Assembly (NCBI GenBank): GCA_942490895.1
Contig: CALNZC010000094.1
Location: 124,001-188,000 of the forward strand
DNA length: 64,000 nt
Reading direction: 5' to 3'
Origin: JAGNXB01 sp942490895
GTDB taxonomy: Bacteria > Bacteroidota > Bacteroidia > Chitinophagales > Saprospiraceae
A model generated the notes under the pieces. That model saw nothing but the letters and a program-made list of their open reading frames with translations. It did not search any database and was not told where the DNA came from. Position numbers and translations under genes: made by a program. Positions 9,665 through 18,362 of this stretch are shown here, piece after piece; the stretch's first letter is position 1, and each line of letters begins with the position of its first letter.

Positions 9665-10387
9665 TTAGGGAACAACCAACGAATGAGCGGGGCTCCCACC
9701 CTTTTTCTGCAGAAGTGTTTGGGCGGCAGACAACGCAATGCGCAATTGCCGTGCTCTGTCCATCCGGGATGTGTCCAGCCAAACGGCATCCGGTGCGGCT
9801 TGCAGGGGGCTATCCTCGCGTGTAGAATCAATATGATCCCGGTGTTCCAGGTTGGTGCGAACCTCACTGATCTCAATGGAAATTCCTTTCATCTGCAGCT
9901 CCTGATATCGACGCTGGACGCGGACTTCTGTGTCCGCAGTGACAAATATTTTCAATTCAGCATCCGGAAAGACCACTGTCCCGATATCCCGACCATCCAG
10001 GACCACGCCACCTGCTCGGCCCAGATTCTGTTGCTGATGGACCAGAAATGTCCTGACCGCCGAAATTGAAGCAACTTCACTGACATGTGAGGAGACCTCC
10101 ATACTGCGAATCTTCTCTTCGATATCCTCTCCTTTCAGGGCAATGCGAAACAGTCCATCGGCCACCCGCCATTCCAAAGGGAGCTCGTGTAGGATCTTTC
10201 CCCAGGCTTGATCCTGGTCCAGATCCAAACCCATCTGGAGGATACAGTAGGTGACGGCCCGATACATGGCACCGGTGTCGATAAAAGAATAGTGCAAGGC
10301 TGAGCAGAGATCCCGGGCAAGGGTGCTCTTGCCACAAGCGGCAAACCCGTCGAGGGCAATAGTGATCTTAGGAGATTCGAAGTGCAA
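9665..10387 (-). CDS. cmk: (d)CMP kinase
   Basis: Phosphorylates CMP and dCMP with ATP, feeding pyrimidine nucleotide pools. P-loop GFAACGKST (14-22), the NMP-binding 'FIDTGAMYRAVT', and 'DGRDIGTVVFPDAELKIFVTA' are diagnostic. 240 aa is typical. The start overlaps the end of the upstream TPR-like gene by 20 bp and feoA follows, giving a tightly packed minus-strand unit. Confidence 0.95.
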   Translation of the reverse strand: MHFESPKITIALDGFAACGKSTLARDLCSALHYSFIDTGAMYRAVTYCILQMGLDLDQDQAWGKILHELPLEWRVADGLFRIALKGEDIEEKIRSMEVSSHVSEVASISAVRTFLVHQQQNLGRAGGVVLDGRDIGTVVFPDAELKIFVTADTEVRVQRRYQELQMKGISIEISEVRTNLEHRDHIDSTREDSPLQAAPDAVWLDTSRMDRARQLRIALSAAQTLLQKKGGSPAHSLVVP

Positions 10388-11900
10388 CGGTCGTTCCTTT
10401 CAGTCGTTTGTGGATGTGTGCCCACAAGGTATGAAAGGGAATGATTTCGAGCTGATCGATCCGGCCATCATATCGGTATGATGTGGCCAGGAGTCGGTGA
10501 TAATATTTGTTGGCAAATCGCACCGTATTGGCATCAAAGTCTCCTTTTGGCAGTTGGGTCAGACAGCGGATAAATTCGATCACACGCAACTGACGTTCAG
10601 GATGTAACTGCCGGCGAGTATACTGTTTCAATCGAAAGATGATGTCATTGGCCAGATCCATATTGTGTTCTTCCAGAGCAAACAGGAACTGAGTGATCAA
10701 CATCCAAACGGAGAAAATCCGCTGATCCTTTGGAAAGAGCGCGGGGTCAGTCAGAAATGTAGAAACTTGAAAATCATGATACAATTTCGCCTGTCGCAGT
10801 CGCTTTCCTTCCGGAGTGATCGACAGCAAATAGTTGAGTATGGCTTTATAGAGTTGCCATTGCTGTCGTTTTTCCTCGTCCAGCTTGGCAAATTCCTTGC
10901 GCTGAACAACTTGTTGTAAAATGGCGAATGCGATCGCATAATGCCCGGTATGCAAGGCCAATAGAAAATACAGATCCAGATATCCAAACCAGTTGGCGCT
11001 ACCCTCATCCAGGAGGTTGAGGGCGTTTTCGGATTGCGCCCTGGCGTCGTCGAATGATCCGGTATGCAGGTAGGTCTGCATCAGGACATATTGCACCCGG
11101 AATACCTGCTCAGAGGAAAACTGATCCATATGTTCCTCCATGATCCGTTCAGCCTGGCGGCAGATCTCTGCGGCTAATTCCCAGCGACCAGATTGCTGAT
11201 AATGTATGGCTGCTACGATGTATGAAATATACTGGATCCGGGGAGCGTGATGTTTTTCAGAAAGCGAAATCAACTGATCTGTCCAGGCTTTCCACTCCAC
11301 ATCCGAGATCTCATCATCCACAGTCTTGTATCGGATCATCATTTCCTGATGGATGCGCACGGCCTTTTGTTCGGCCTGGAGAATGGGCAGATAGGCGTCC
11401 AGGACTTCGACGTACTTGTCAAAGTTCTTCCTGTCCCCTTCTTCGGCTGCCTTCTTCCGCAAAAGGCTGGCTGTGCCGACGATCAGGTCGGTAAAGTGAT
11501 GTTTTTGTGCGGTCGACAGAATCTGTCGGGCCAGGTAGGGCACGCTGATATGTGCGTCGTACAGTTCGAGAATATTCACCAGTGCCCAATCCCTTTGGCA
11601 ATCCAGATAGGCTTGCTCATAACGCGGCTTGACCGAAGTATTGACATTGATAAAAAACAGGGTATTCAGGAGACGCTTCCGGAAACGGGATTTCAGCTGT
11701 CGATAGCGGTCATCCCCCGGGCTAGTCTTGTATAACTTCCGAGCCGCCTCCCGGTCGGAACGAAACTGTTCGTGGACCAGTCCCTCGTAAAATTCATTGA
11801 ATTTGCTGGATTTATTGCGAAGAGATGCCCCTTCAAAGACATCAATTTTGGAGATACGCTTGAGGTTGGCGATCCGTGTCAGTTCGAGTAGAAGCTTCAC
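10368..11900 (-). CDS. Uncharacterised helical-repeat (TPR-like) protein
   Basis: 510 aa, no signal peptide, almost entirely alpha-helical with TPR-like pairs such as 'QSGRWELAAEICRQAERIMEEH' and 'HTGSFDDARAQSENALNLL'. No catalytic motif. It probably acts in the cytoplasm as an interaction scaffold. It is first in a unit with cmk, feoA and feoB, overlapping cmk by 20 bp. I recognise the general type from Saprospiria-like genomes but know of no assigned function. Confidence 0.7.
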   Translation of the reverse strand: MKLLLELTRIANLKRISKIDVFEGASLRNKSSKFNEFYEGLVHEQFRSDREAARKLYKTSPGDDRYRQLKSRFRKRLLNTLFFINVNTSVKPRYEQAYLDCQRDWALVNILELYDAHISVPYLARQILSTAQKHHFTDLIVGTASLLRKKAAEEGDRKNFDKYVEVLDAYLPILQAEQKAVRIHQEMMIRYKTVDDEISDVEWKAWTDQLISLSEKHHAPRIQYISYIVAAIHYQQSGRWELAAEICRQAERIMEEHMDQFSSEQVFRVQYVLMQTYLHTGSFDDARAQSENALNLLDEGSANWFGYLDLYFLLALHTGHYAIAFAILQQVVQRKEFAKLDEEKRQQWQLYKAILNYLLSITPEGKRLRQAKLYHDFQVSTFLTDPALFPKDQRIFSVWMLITQFLFALEEHNMDLANDIIFRLKQYTRRQLHPERQLRVIEFIRCLTQLPKGDFDANTVRFANKYYHRLLATSYRYDGRIDQLEIIPFHTLWAHIHKRLKGTTVALRIS

Positions 11901-11977
11901 AATGGCTGGTTTTTGGGGCTGGGTTGCCTGTCACAGAGATGCAAAAACCAGACCATTTCCTGCCGTCACCAACAAAA

Positions 11978-12006
11978 ACTGCCCGCCGGAAAACCGAGCG
12001 GGCAGT
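11978..12006 (-). terminator. Intrinsic terminator after the DUF2795 gene
   Basis: Stem ACTGCCCGC (11978-11986) and GCGGGCAGT (11998-12006). On the minus strand it is followed by TTTTTGTT. It ends transcripts of the small gene at 12046-12267. Confidence 0.85.
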
Positions 12007-12045
12007 GAAGTATCCTTATCGTTCCATCTTCAGATGGAAAAACAG

Positions 12046-12267
12046 TTAGTATTCGTCTTCGTTGAAGAGGAAGTCATCCTTACGCGGATAATCCGGCCAG
12101 ATGTCTTCGATACTCTCATAGGATTCACCTTCTTCCTCCATATGCTGCAGGTTTTCGATGACCTCCAGCGGAGCACCGGAACGGATCGCAAAATCGATCA
12201 GTTCATCACGGGTGGCAGGCCAGGGGGCTTCTTCCAGGTGGCTTGCCAATTCAAGGGTCCAGTACAT
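12046..12267 (-). CDS. DUF2795 domain protein
   Basis: 73 aa from the ATG at 12267: 'MYWTLELASHLEEAPWPAT', 'DELIDFAIRSGAPLEVIENL', then an acidic tail ending in 'DDFLFNEDEY'. This is a very conserved small cytoplasmic protein in Bacteroidota with no assigned role. An in-frame ATG at 12312 would add 15 residues, but the conserved family starts at MYWTLEL. It has its own promoter and terminator. Confidence 0.88.
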   Translation of the reverse strand: MYWTLELASHLEEAPWPATRDELIDFAIRSGAPLEVIENLQHMEEEGESYESIEDIWPDYPRKDDFLFNEDEY

Positions 12268-12319
12268 GGTTTCGAGTTTAAGGTATCTGATTAAAAAGGG
12301 CTTGCGACCCAATTGGCCG

Positions 12320-12350
12320 CAAATGTAATGAATGAGAACCGTTGTTCCAA
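12320..12350 (-). promoter_or_regulatory. Bacteroidota promoter of DUF2795 gene
   Basis: On the minus strand: TTG (12350-12348), exactly 20 bp, TACATTTG (12327-12320), matching the -33/-7 consensus of Bacteroidota housekeeping sigma. Confidence 0.75.
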
Positions 12351-12494
12351 GTCCTTCCGGATGGATTCACCGAATAAACGCAATGAATTGATAATGTGAG
12401 CCTTAGGCCTTCGTCTTGGGCTATCCTCCGCAAAAACACCTGGAATACAGTTCGTTGATCGAGAGGACAACCGGTAAAAACAACCAGAAGTTCC

Positions 12495-13559
12495 TTAGAT
12501 GATCAACATTGCATCCCCGTAAGTATAGAAGCGGTACTTCTCCTTCACTGCTTGCTTGTAGGCATCCATGATCAGATCATATCCGCCAAAGGCACAAACC
12601 ATGATCATCACACTCGACTTTGGAATATGAAAGTTGGTCACCATAGCATTGGCAATGCTGAAATCGAAGGGTGGAAAGATGAACTTGTTGGTCCACCCTT
12701 CAACGGTCTTCAGATTCACCTCCGATGAAACAGCTGACTCGATCGAACGCATGGCTGTTGTTCCCACGCCGCAAACGCGCTTGTTCGCCGCTTTCGCCTT
12801 ATTGACGATATCCACAGCCTGCTGATCAATCCGGAAATATTCCGCATCCATCTTGTGCTTGGACAGATCTTCTACATCAATGCTGCGGAAGGTTCCCAGA
12901 CCGACATGCAGGGTAACTTCGGCAAAGCCGACTCCTTTCAGCTCCAGGCGCTTCAACAGTTCGTGACTGAAGTGCAGTCCTGCTGTTGGAGCCGCTACTG
13001 CACCGATCTCCTTGGCATAAACGGTCTGATACCGTTCCCGGTCCAGATCTTCGACTGGGCGGTCGATATACTTGGGTAATGGTGTATTGCCGAGTTTGTA
13101 GAGGTTGGTTTGGAATTCTTCATCCGTTCCTTCAAAAAGGAATCGAATGGTCCGTCCACGGCTGGTAGTGTTGTCCACCACTTCAGCGACCAGGAGCTCG
13201 TTGTCGTGATCGTCATTGAAGTAGAGTTTGTTGCCGACCCGGATCTTACGGGCAGGATCCACCAACACATCCCAAAGACGGGAATGGGAATTCAATTCCC
13301 GCAATAAAAAGACTTCGATCTTGGCCCCGGTCTTCTCCTTACAGCCGTAGAGGCGAGCAGGAAATACCTTGGTATTGTTGAAGATCATGGCATCGTCCTC
13401 ATCGAAATATTCGAGCAGATCTTTAAAGATCCTGTGCTCAATTTTTCCTGTGTCCTTATGCACAACCATGAGCCGGGATTGATCCCGTTCCTTGGTTGGA
13501 TACTGGGCGACAAGTTTTTCCGGAAGGTCGAAATTGAATTGGGAGAGTTTGGTGCGCAT
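12495..13559 (-). CDS. queA: tRNA preQ1(34) S-adenosylmethionine ribosyltransferase-isomerase
   Basis: Adds the ribosyl moiety of SAM to preQ1 in tRNA wobble position 34 and isomerises it to epoxyqueuosine. Family hallmarks: 'LIAQYP'-type N-terminus (EKLVAQYPTKERDQSRLMVV), 'FNNTKVFPARLYG', 'AAPTAGLHFSHELL', 'VTLHVGLGTFRSI' and 'MVTNFHIPKSSVMIMV'. 354 aa is normal. Monocistronic by spacing, with a promoter directly upstream. Confidence 0.96.
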   Translation of the reverse strand: MRTKLSQFNFDLPEKLVAQYPTKERDQSRLMVVHKDTGKIEHRIFKDLLEYFDEDDAMIFNNTKVFPARLYGCKEKTGAKIEVFLLRELNSHSRLWDVLVDPARKIRVGNKLYFNDDHDNELLVAEVVDNTTSRGRTIRFLFEGTDEEFQTNLYKLGNTPLPKYIDRPVEDLDRERYQTVYAKEIGAVAAPTAGLHFSHELLKRLELKGVGFAEVTLHVGLGTFRSIDVEDLSKHKMDAEYFRIDQQAVDIVNKAKAANKRVCGVGTTAMRSIESAVSSEVNLKTVEGWTNKFIFPPFDFSIANAMVTNFHIPKSSVMIMVCAFGGYDLIMDAYKQAVKEKYRFYTYGDAMLII

Positions 13560-13585
13560 GCGTGCAGGCTATGTTTAAGGAGGCG

Positions 13586-13618
13586 CAAAAATACAAAGAG
13601 ATTGCATACCATGCTCAA
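13586..13618 (-). promoter_or_regulatory. Promoter of queA
   Basis: Minus strand TATTTTTG (13593-13586) with TTG at 13618-13616, spacing 22 bp. About 26 nt separate the box from the queA ATG. Confidence 0.6.
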
Positions 13619-15288
13619 TTAGATGGTTTTGGCACCTGAATCCATCGGCCTCCATCCGTGTAAACCATGATTCTATCCGGATCTGGCTTCGAAAAAGTGA
13701 TCTTATATCCTCCCTCATGGAAGGTCACCTGATAGTCTTCTTCCTCATAATTCGCCGCGCCAAGTCCTTTTCGTTGAAACCAGGTCCCCCACTGACTGAA
13801 CCCGACTATCCAGGTACGATCATCTATTTGTTGGACGAAGACCCCGTCGGATGGCCGGGCAACGACGTAAGCTGCGACCTCTCGGATCTTACCCTCCACC
13901 GGCTTTCCCGCATACCAGATGAGTCCGTCCCGTAACGTCTCTCCCGGCACAAACGATCTGAATATGGTGATGCCCTGGTAACTGTCCGGCAACCCCAGAA
14001 CAAAAACTTCTTGATCCTCCGTCCAACGCCAATCCTCCAATAAAGAATGGTACAACCGCTGCACTTGCGCCCACCGGTCAATATTGGCCCGGGTAAGGTG
14101 GATCTGAAGTGTGAATATCAGCACCCAAAAAGCCCACATGAGCCATTTGGGTCCTTTCAGTAGCAGGGATTGCACCGCCAGGAGGAAAAAAATAGAGGCC
14201 AGATAGCCGTACCGGTCATTTTCGATATATCCGATCCAGGCAAAATAAAGGGTAAGAACAGGGGCTACAGCCAGGGGAAACATAGCCAATGCCCACAAGT
14301 TGGTTCGGGTCAATCGGGAATTCTGCCGAAATCGGGTAATCATCCAGAAAAATCCCAGGATCAACAATCCCATCAAGGTGATATAAACTGTCGGATGCTG
14401 CTGCACCATACCGGCAATGACGGCTTTCGCTTGATGCGGCCAATCCCGGGTATACAACAGATATTTCAGAAAGTAATTCCAGCCATTCCCCACCAGATCA
14501 ATGAGGGAAAATTTGAGGTGTACATCCTCACCATAATGCCCTACCCATGCCCCGACGCGTATTTTGTTCACCAGCATGTACCCCAGGATGATGACGGTCT
14601 GAGGCCCTCCGACTCTCAGCATGGTTTTGCGGATCTGGCTCCGGGTCCAACCCTCTTCCCGGCCCCACCACCAGGTAGTGATGAGCAACATCACCGGATA
14701 AATCAGCGCCAGCTCCAGGGCATGCAGGGCAATCAGAAAGAGCAGCTGAAAGGCTGTCCATGACCGCCACCCGGATAAAGGCTCTGACCGGAACAGCATC
14801 AGCATCATGGTCAGTATTGCCAGGACATTGATATGATAGTGTACACAGACCTTCCATACGACCACTTCAGTCTGATACGGGTGCAAAAGGAAAAGCAGGG
14901 ATAGCACAATTGCCCCCATCCAGGCTTTATCGGGAGAGACGGCTTTTTGCCAGATCCGCAAACCGACCAAGCCTGCGAGTGTGGCATTGACTGCATGGAG
15001 CAGGGTGAACAACCAGAACCACGGCATGGGCTGAATACCAAATAAGGTATACCAGAGTTTCATGACCCCGAAGAGGACCGGCTGATTGCCGTGCCACCCG
15101 TACGAGTTCCACCAGCCCAGGGCGGACCCCTTCTCGAATATCATCTGATGCCCGGTAAAATCGGAGATCAATCCTGCATCCCTGGCCGGCCAATAGAAGA
15201 TGACCGCCAGAATGGCGAGAACGGCTCCCCATCCAAGCCGGATCCAGTTCGATGACGGATCAATTTTGGCGATCAGGCGTTTCAGCAT
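13615..15288 (-). CDS. Multi-pass membrane protein, GT-C glycosyltransferase-like
   Basis: 557 aa with about ten hydrophobic helices and a C-terminal soluble part of about 150 residues. The N-terminal 'FYWPARDAGLISDFTGH' resembles the first extracytoplasmic loop of GT-C/PMT-like proteins, which carries an acidic residue, and the overall layout resembles the TPR-linked protein at 18363-20228 without its TPRs. The substrate is unknown. The start overlaps the upstream metalloprotease gene by 29 bp. Confidence 0.65.
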   Translation of the reverse strand: MLKRLIAKIDPSSNWIRLGWGAVLAILAVIFYWPARDAGLISDFTGHQMIFEKGSALGWWNSYGWHGNQPVLFGVMKLWYTLFGIQPMPWFWLFTLLHAVNATLAGLVGLRIWQKAVSPDKAWMGAIVLSLLFLLHPYQTEVVVWKVCVHYHINVLAILTMMLMLFRSEPLSGWRSWTAFQLLFLIALHALELALIYPVMLLITTWWWGREEGWTRSQIRKTMLRVGGPQTVIILGYMLVNKIRVGAWVGHYGEDVHLKFSLIDLVGNGWNYFLKYLLYTRDWPHQAKAVIAGMVQQHPTVYITLMGLLILGFFWMITRFRQNSRLTRTNLWALAMFPLAVAPVLTLYFAWIGYIENDRYGYLASIFFLLAVQSLLLKGPKWLMWAFWVLIFTLQIHLTRANIDRWAQVQRLYHSLLEDWRWTEDQEVFVLGLPDSYQGITIFRSFVPGETLRDGLIWYAGKPVEGKIREVAAYVVARPSDGVFVQQIDDRTWIVGFSQWGTWFQRKGLGAANYEEEDYQVTFHEGGYKITFSKPDPDRIMVYTDGGRWIQVPKPSN

Positions 15289-16519
15289 ATTGAATGTCGG
15301 CGTCCTCGGTGAGGGTTACTTTTCCACAATCCCGGCCCTTACACCCCAGGATGACACCTTGCCAGGGCAAACCACAGTCATTGGTGAGTAAGCCCCCATC
15401 GACCACCAGCTGGCCACCGGGCTGCACCAGGAGCCGGGTGTCTCGCGGGAAGGAGACCTGACACCGAATGGTCAGATGGCCGCCAGCAGCGATGACCACA
15501 TTGCCAAACAGGTCTACCTCTCCTTCCCATACCTGGGTATCGGTGATCACCAGGTCGTGATCGGGAAGAGGATCACACCAGTTTCGCTTAAGGAGTGAAC
15601 GTGCCGTACCGGAACGTCGGGAGAGATTGCGATGGGCCTGACCCAACTGGCAGGGGGTCCATGCCTGTTGCCAGTGATTGTAATCCATCACATTATTGGA
15701 GCCGGGTGTATCGCAGGGCGGTTCGCCAGGGTAAAAGCAATTGGGGTGATGGGGTGTATCATCGCAGCCGTCACTGTACCGCCAGGTGTGTCCCAGACCC
15801 ATAATATGACCGATCTCATGGACGGTCATACCGGCAAATTCCGAAGGTGGCAATCCGGTGGTTATGATCCCACTGAGTTTCATGGCTTTACCGAGTGCGA
15901 TCCCGCCACCTCCGGCACTATAGGTCTGACTGGCAACGCTGTCCGGGTGGTGAGGGAGAATGAAAATATTGAGGACGGAATCGGGCTGGATAGAATATTT
16001 CTTGATGACCCGCATATCAGAGTTGTTGCGGTTGCGGCCCTTATGCACATAGGCGAAGAGTTCATCATCAAAATGGTAGTATACGCCATCATCCCAGAAC
16101 ATGCCTCGGATCGGGGCAATTTCCAAACGGATGCGCGTGGGGAGGACCGGTGTCCCTTTGGCTGCAGGCAGACTCATGGGGACATTCTCGGCAAACTTCT
16201 TATTGATCTCGCGGGTCAATTCCTGCACATAGGGTGTACCGATCTCGGCCAGGTAGGCATGACTGGTGTCCGCCGAATTCAGGATATGGTAATTGACCCT
16301 GATGATCCGTTCCGGAATCAGTTGTCCGTTGACCGAGTCATCCGGGATATAGGCTGGATACTTCCGGCAGGGCTGTTTCAAACTGACCCGTTCCTGGGTC
16401 GTCCGAACAAGAGCCAAGCCGTCCTTCGCCCGAATGAATGGACGCTCGATCGACTTGCAGGAACTGAAGGTGGCGAGGCCAATGACTGCCAGTAGGATCA
16501 GGTATTGAGTCCGCCACAT
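15260..16519 (-). CDS. Lipoprotein zinc metalloprotease, pappalysin/M43-like
   Basis: The ATG at 16519 gives a lipoprotein signal (MWRTQYLILLAVIGLATFSS then Cys21). HEIGHIMGLGH at residues 234-244 is an extended zincin site (HExxHxxGxxH), and 'SNNVMDY' downstream supplies the Met-turn, as in M43 cytophagalysin/pappalysin. Cysteines around 'SDGCDDTPHHPNCF' fit the disulfide-rich loop of that family. After the catalytic domain come short beta strands ('VVIAAGGHLTIRC', 'LLVQPGGQLVVDGG') like the first turns of a beta-helix. No T9SS sorting domain is present; lipidation would anchor it. It overlaps fabG by 22 bp at its start. Confidence 0.85.
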   Translation of the reverse strand: MWRTQYLILLAVIGLATFSSCKSIERPFIRAKDGLALVRTTQERVSLKQPCRKYPAYIPDDSVNGQLIPERIIRVNYHILNSADTSHAYLAEIGTPYVQELTREINKKFAENVPMSLPAAKGTPVLPTRIRLEIAPIRGMFWDDGVYYHFDDELFAYVHKGRNRNNSDMRVIKKYSIQPDSVLNIFILPHHPDSVASQTYSAGGGGIALGKAMKLSGIITTGLPPSEFAGMTVHEIGHIMGLGHTWRYSDGCDDTPHHPNCFYPGEPPCDTPGSNNVMDYNHWQQAWTPCQLGQAHRNLSRRSGTARSLLKRNWCDPLPDHDLVITDTQVWEGEVDLFGNVVIAAGGHLTIRCQVSFPRDTRLLVQPGGQLVVDGGLLTNDCGLPWQGVILGCKGRDCGKVTLTEDADIQYAETPDRQN

Positions 16520-17244
16520 ACACTGAGGGTCTGACCAGTCATATATGCCGACAGATCTGAGCCCAGGAAGACACATACATCGGCAACCTCGTTGGCTTGC
16601 CCCAATCGCTTGAGGGGAATACCGGCGAGGAACTGTTCTTTGTTATCGTCACTGAGGGCGTGGGTCATATCGGTTTCGATAAACCCCGGAGCAATGGCGT
16701 TACATCGCACATTGCGGGAGCCGATCTCCTTGGCCACAGATTTGGTAAAGCCGAGGATTCCGGCTTTGGCTGCTGAATAATTCGCCTGACCCGCATTTCC
16801 GAAAACACCCACCACAGAACTGATATTGATGATCGATCCTGCACGGTTGCGAATCATTGGCTTCAGGGCGTGCTTCGTGAGATTGAACACAGATTTCAGA
16901 TCTACCCGGATCACCTCATCCCACTGCTCTTCCGACATGCGGAGCATCAGATTGTCGCGGGTAATACCCGCATTGTTGATCAGTATATCCACGCGCTCAA
17001 AATCTGTGATGACCGACTTGATCAGATCTTCGGCTTCCTGAAAGCTGGCGGCATCTGAGCGATAAGCCCGAACGTTTGCACCTGCTGTGCGCAATTCATC
17101 GGCCAGGGCCTCTGCCTTTTCCGGACTGGAGAGATACGTAAAGGCCACGGCGGCACCTTCTGCTACAAAGCGACGGACGATGGAGGCACCAATGCCTCGG
17201 CTCCCCCCGGTAATCAAGGCAACTTTTCCTGTCAATAATCCCAT
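16498..17244 (-). CDS. fabG: 3-oxoacyl-ACP reductase
   Basis: NADPH-dependent reduction of 3-oxoacyl-ACP in fatty acid elongation, cytoplasmic. SDR motifs: TGGSRGIG cofactor site, 'INNAG', and the Ser-Tyr-Lys triad in 'NISSVVGVFGNAGQANYSAAK' (Tyr156, Lys160 from the 17244 ATG). 248 aa matches FabG. A start three codons earlier (17253) is possible. It heads an overlapping three-gene unit with the metalloprotease and membrane protein. An imperfect box TATCTTAG lies at 17276-17269 on the minus strand. Confidence 0.93.
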   Translation of the reverse strand: MGLLTGKVALITGGSRGIGASIVRRFVAEGAAVAFTYLSSPEKAEALADELRTAGANVRAYRSDAASFQEAEDLIKSVITDFERVDILINNAGITRDNLMLRMSEEQWDEVIRVDLKSVFNLTKHALKPMIRNRAGSIINISSVVGVFGNAGQANYSAAKAGILGFTKSVAKEIGSRNVRCNAIAPGFIETDMTHALSDDNKEQFLAGIPLKRLGQANEVADVCVFLGSDLSAYMTGQTLSVCGGLNT

Positions 17245-17354
17245 TCTGTTCAATTTCTGGTGATCCGGCTAAGATAGGGATTCACATAGATCGAACAGTG
17301 GAAAGAGGTCTTGAGAAGCTGGAAAACAATTTTAGATCTTTTTGTTTGACACAT

Positions 17355-17386
17355 TTTGTTTTTAAAAACAATTTGTTCTATCTTAG
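17355..17386 (+). promoter_or_regulatory. Promoter reading into the 17.4-18.3 kb region
   Basis: TTTG (17355-17358), 20 bp, TATCTTAG (17379-17386): one mismatch to TAnnTTTG, perfect spacing. The surrounding DNA is AT-rich. It points to the small ORF at 17435. Confidence 0.6.
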
Positions 17387-17434
17387 CGTCACCAAACAGA
17401 CATACCATTCCTTCATTCTCATATTCTCCGCCTT

Positions 17435-17659
17435 ATGATTCGGCACATCACCTCTCTGATTCTCGCTCCACGAAAAGACAATCTCTTGATCCTCTTTCTG
17501 GTATTGGGATTCATGATCATGGTCACTGGCAGTTGGCTCAGTAACCGTCATTCGGATATGGCCCAGGATTCCCAGCCGGAACAATGGGAGAGCCCCACCC
17601 CTTCTGGTCAAGATTCCGATGTGGATCATTCCGTCCGGGTCTATGCCGCCAACCCCTGA
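17435..17659 (+). CDS. Small single-pass membrane protein
   Basis: 74 aa: a short basic N-terminus, one hydrophobic segment ('LLILFLVLGFMIMVTGSWL'), then a polar Ser/Asp/Glu-rich tail. No family recognised. Support is mainly the well-placed promoter 48 bp upstream and the membrane-segment pattern; it could also be the leader of a longer noncoding transcript. Confidence 0.45.
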   Translation: MIRHITSLILAPRKDNLLILFLVLGFMIMVTGSWLSNRHSDMAQDSQPEQWESPTPSGQDSDVDHSVRVYAANP

Positions 17660-18362
17660 TATTTTGCCGCTATCAGTTCTTGCCGTAGGTCAATTGAACA
17701 TACATGGCCATTCCACAGCTAAACTCCAGAAACGAAGTAAGAAAAGGCAAATACCGCTGTGGACAATTCGATGAAGATGTGAATCCACGAAATGGACAAC
17801 GACCAAGACCTGCATTCCGGAACCAGGGACACACCTTAACCTCATGATCATCTGATCGGATGTCCATTTAAGAGAGCCGTGATGTATACAATAAAGTTGG
17901 TCCTACCTGGCTTGATAGCATCATAGAGTACGTTTCACTCTTCTTCAGGTAAGCAGAATACCAGGCATGACCTGGCACAACAGGGGGAGACCCCGAAACA
18001 TCCGGGGCAGCACAGGCCCGACAACGGAGCAAACCCATTGACAAATAGAGGATCAGAGCATATCCTCAGGTGAAAGACATCCCTGGTTGTCCCGCTGAAC
18101 AAACCGGTTTCTGCCGGCCAGTTGCACGTACCAGGGGCCAATTATTGCGCCTCCGGGACGCAAAAGGCCTGTGGACCTTCCCCTGCAAGGCGAAGAGATG
18201 CGCACACATCTGTTCGTAACCTTCATTGCAGACAGTCCCTATAGCGTCGCAGATGCACCGCAACCGTATTTCCTGAGTTTTGCTCTCTTTCCTGTGCCAG
18301 GCTGCCCGCAAAAGAGCGGGTAGCCTGTTTTTATACCATGGAGTGCGGGTGATCCTTTCCTG
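17660..18362 (+). other. Noncoding stretch with multiple hairpins; possible structured RNA
   Basis: No convincing gene on either strand; short open frames here lack family features. From about 17940 on there are several short inverted repeats: CCAGG/CCTGG near 17970, CCCCG/CGGGG near 17993-18009, GAGGAT/ATCCTC near 18050-18067 and AGATG/CATCT near 18198-18213. A strong plus-strand terminator ends the region. RNase P, tmRNA and SRP RNA consensus cores were looked for by eye and not found. Confidence 0.35.
18299..18332 (+). terminator. Plus-strand intrinsic terminator without an adjacent plus-strand gene
   Basis: Stem AGGCTGCCCGC (18299-18309) with GCGGGTAGCCT (18316-18325 region), one G-U pair, a 6-nt loop, followed by GTTTTTAT. 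The T-run is only on the plus strand, so it ends a rightward transcript, probably the one starting near 17.39 kb. It may still help end the convergent minus-strand gene. Confidence 0.8.

Noticed and set aside
15632..16495. Plus-strand open frame of 287 codons
   Set aside because: Antisense shadow of the metalloprotease gene, which carries the zincin motif.
17935..18311. RNase P, tmRNA or SRP RNA gene
   Set aside because: None of the conserved cores (GAGGAAAGTCC, ACAGAA-CCGGC, the tmRNA tag, the GGAAG-AGCAG tetraloop region) is present on either strand.
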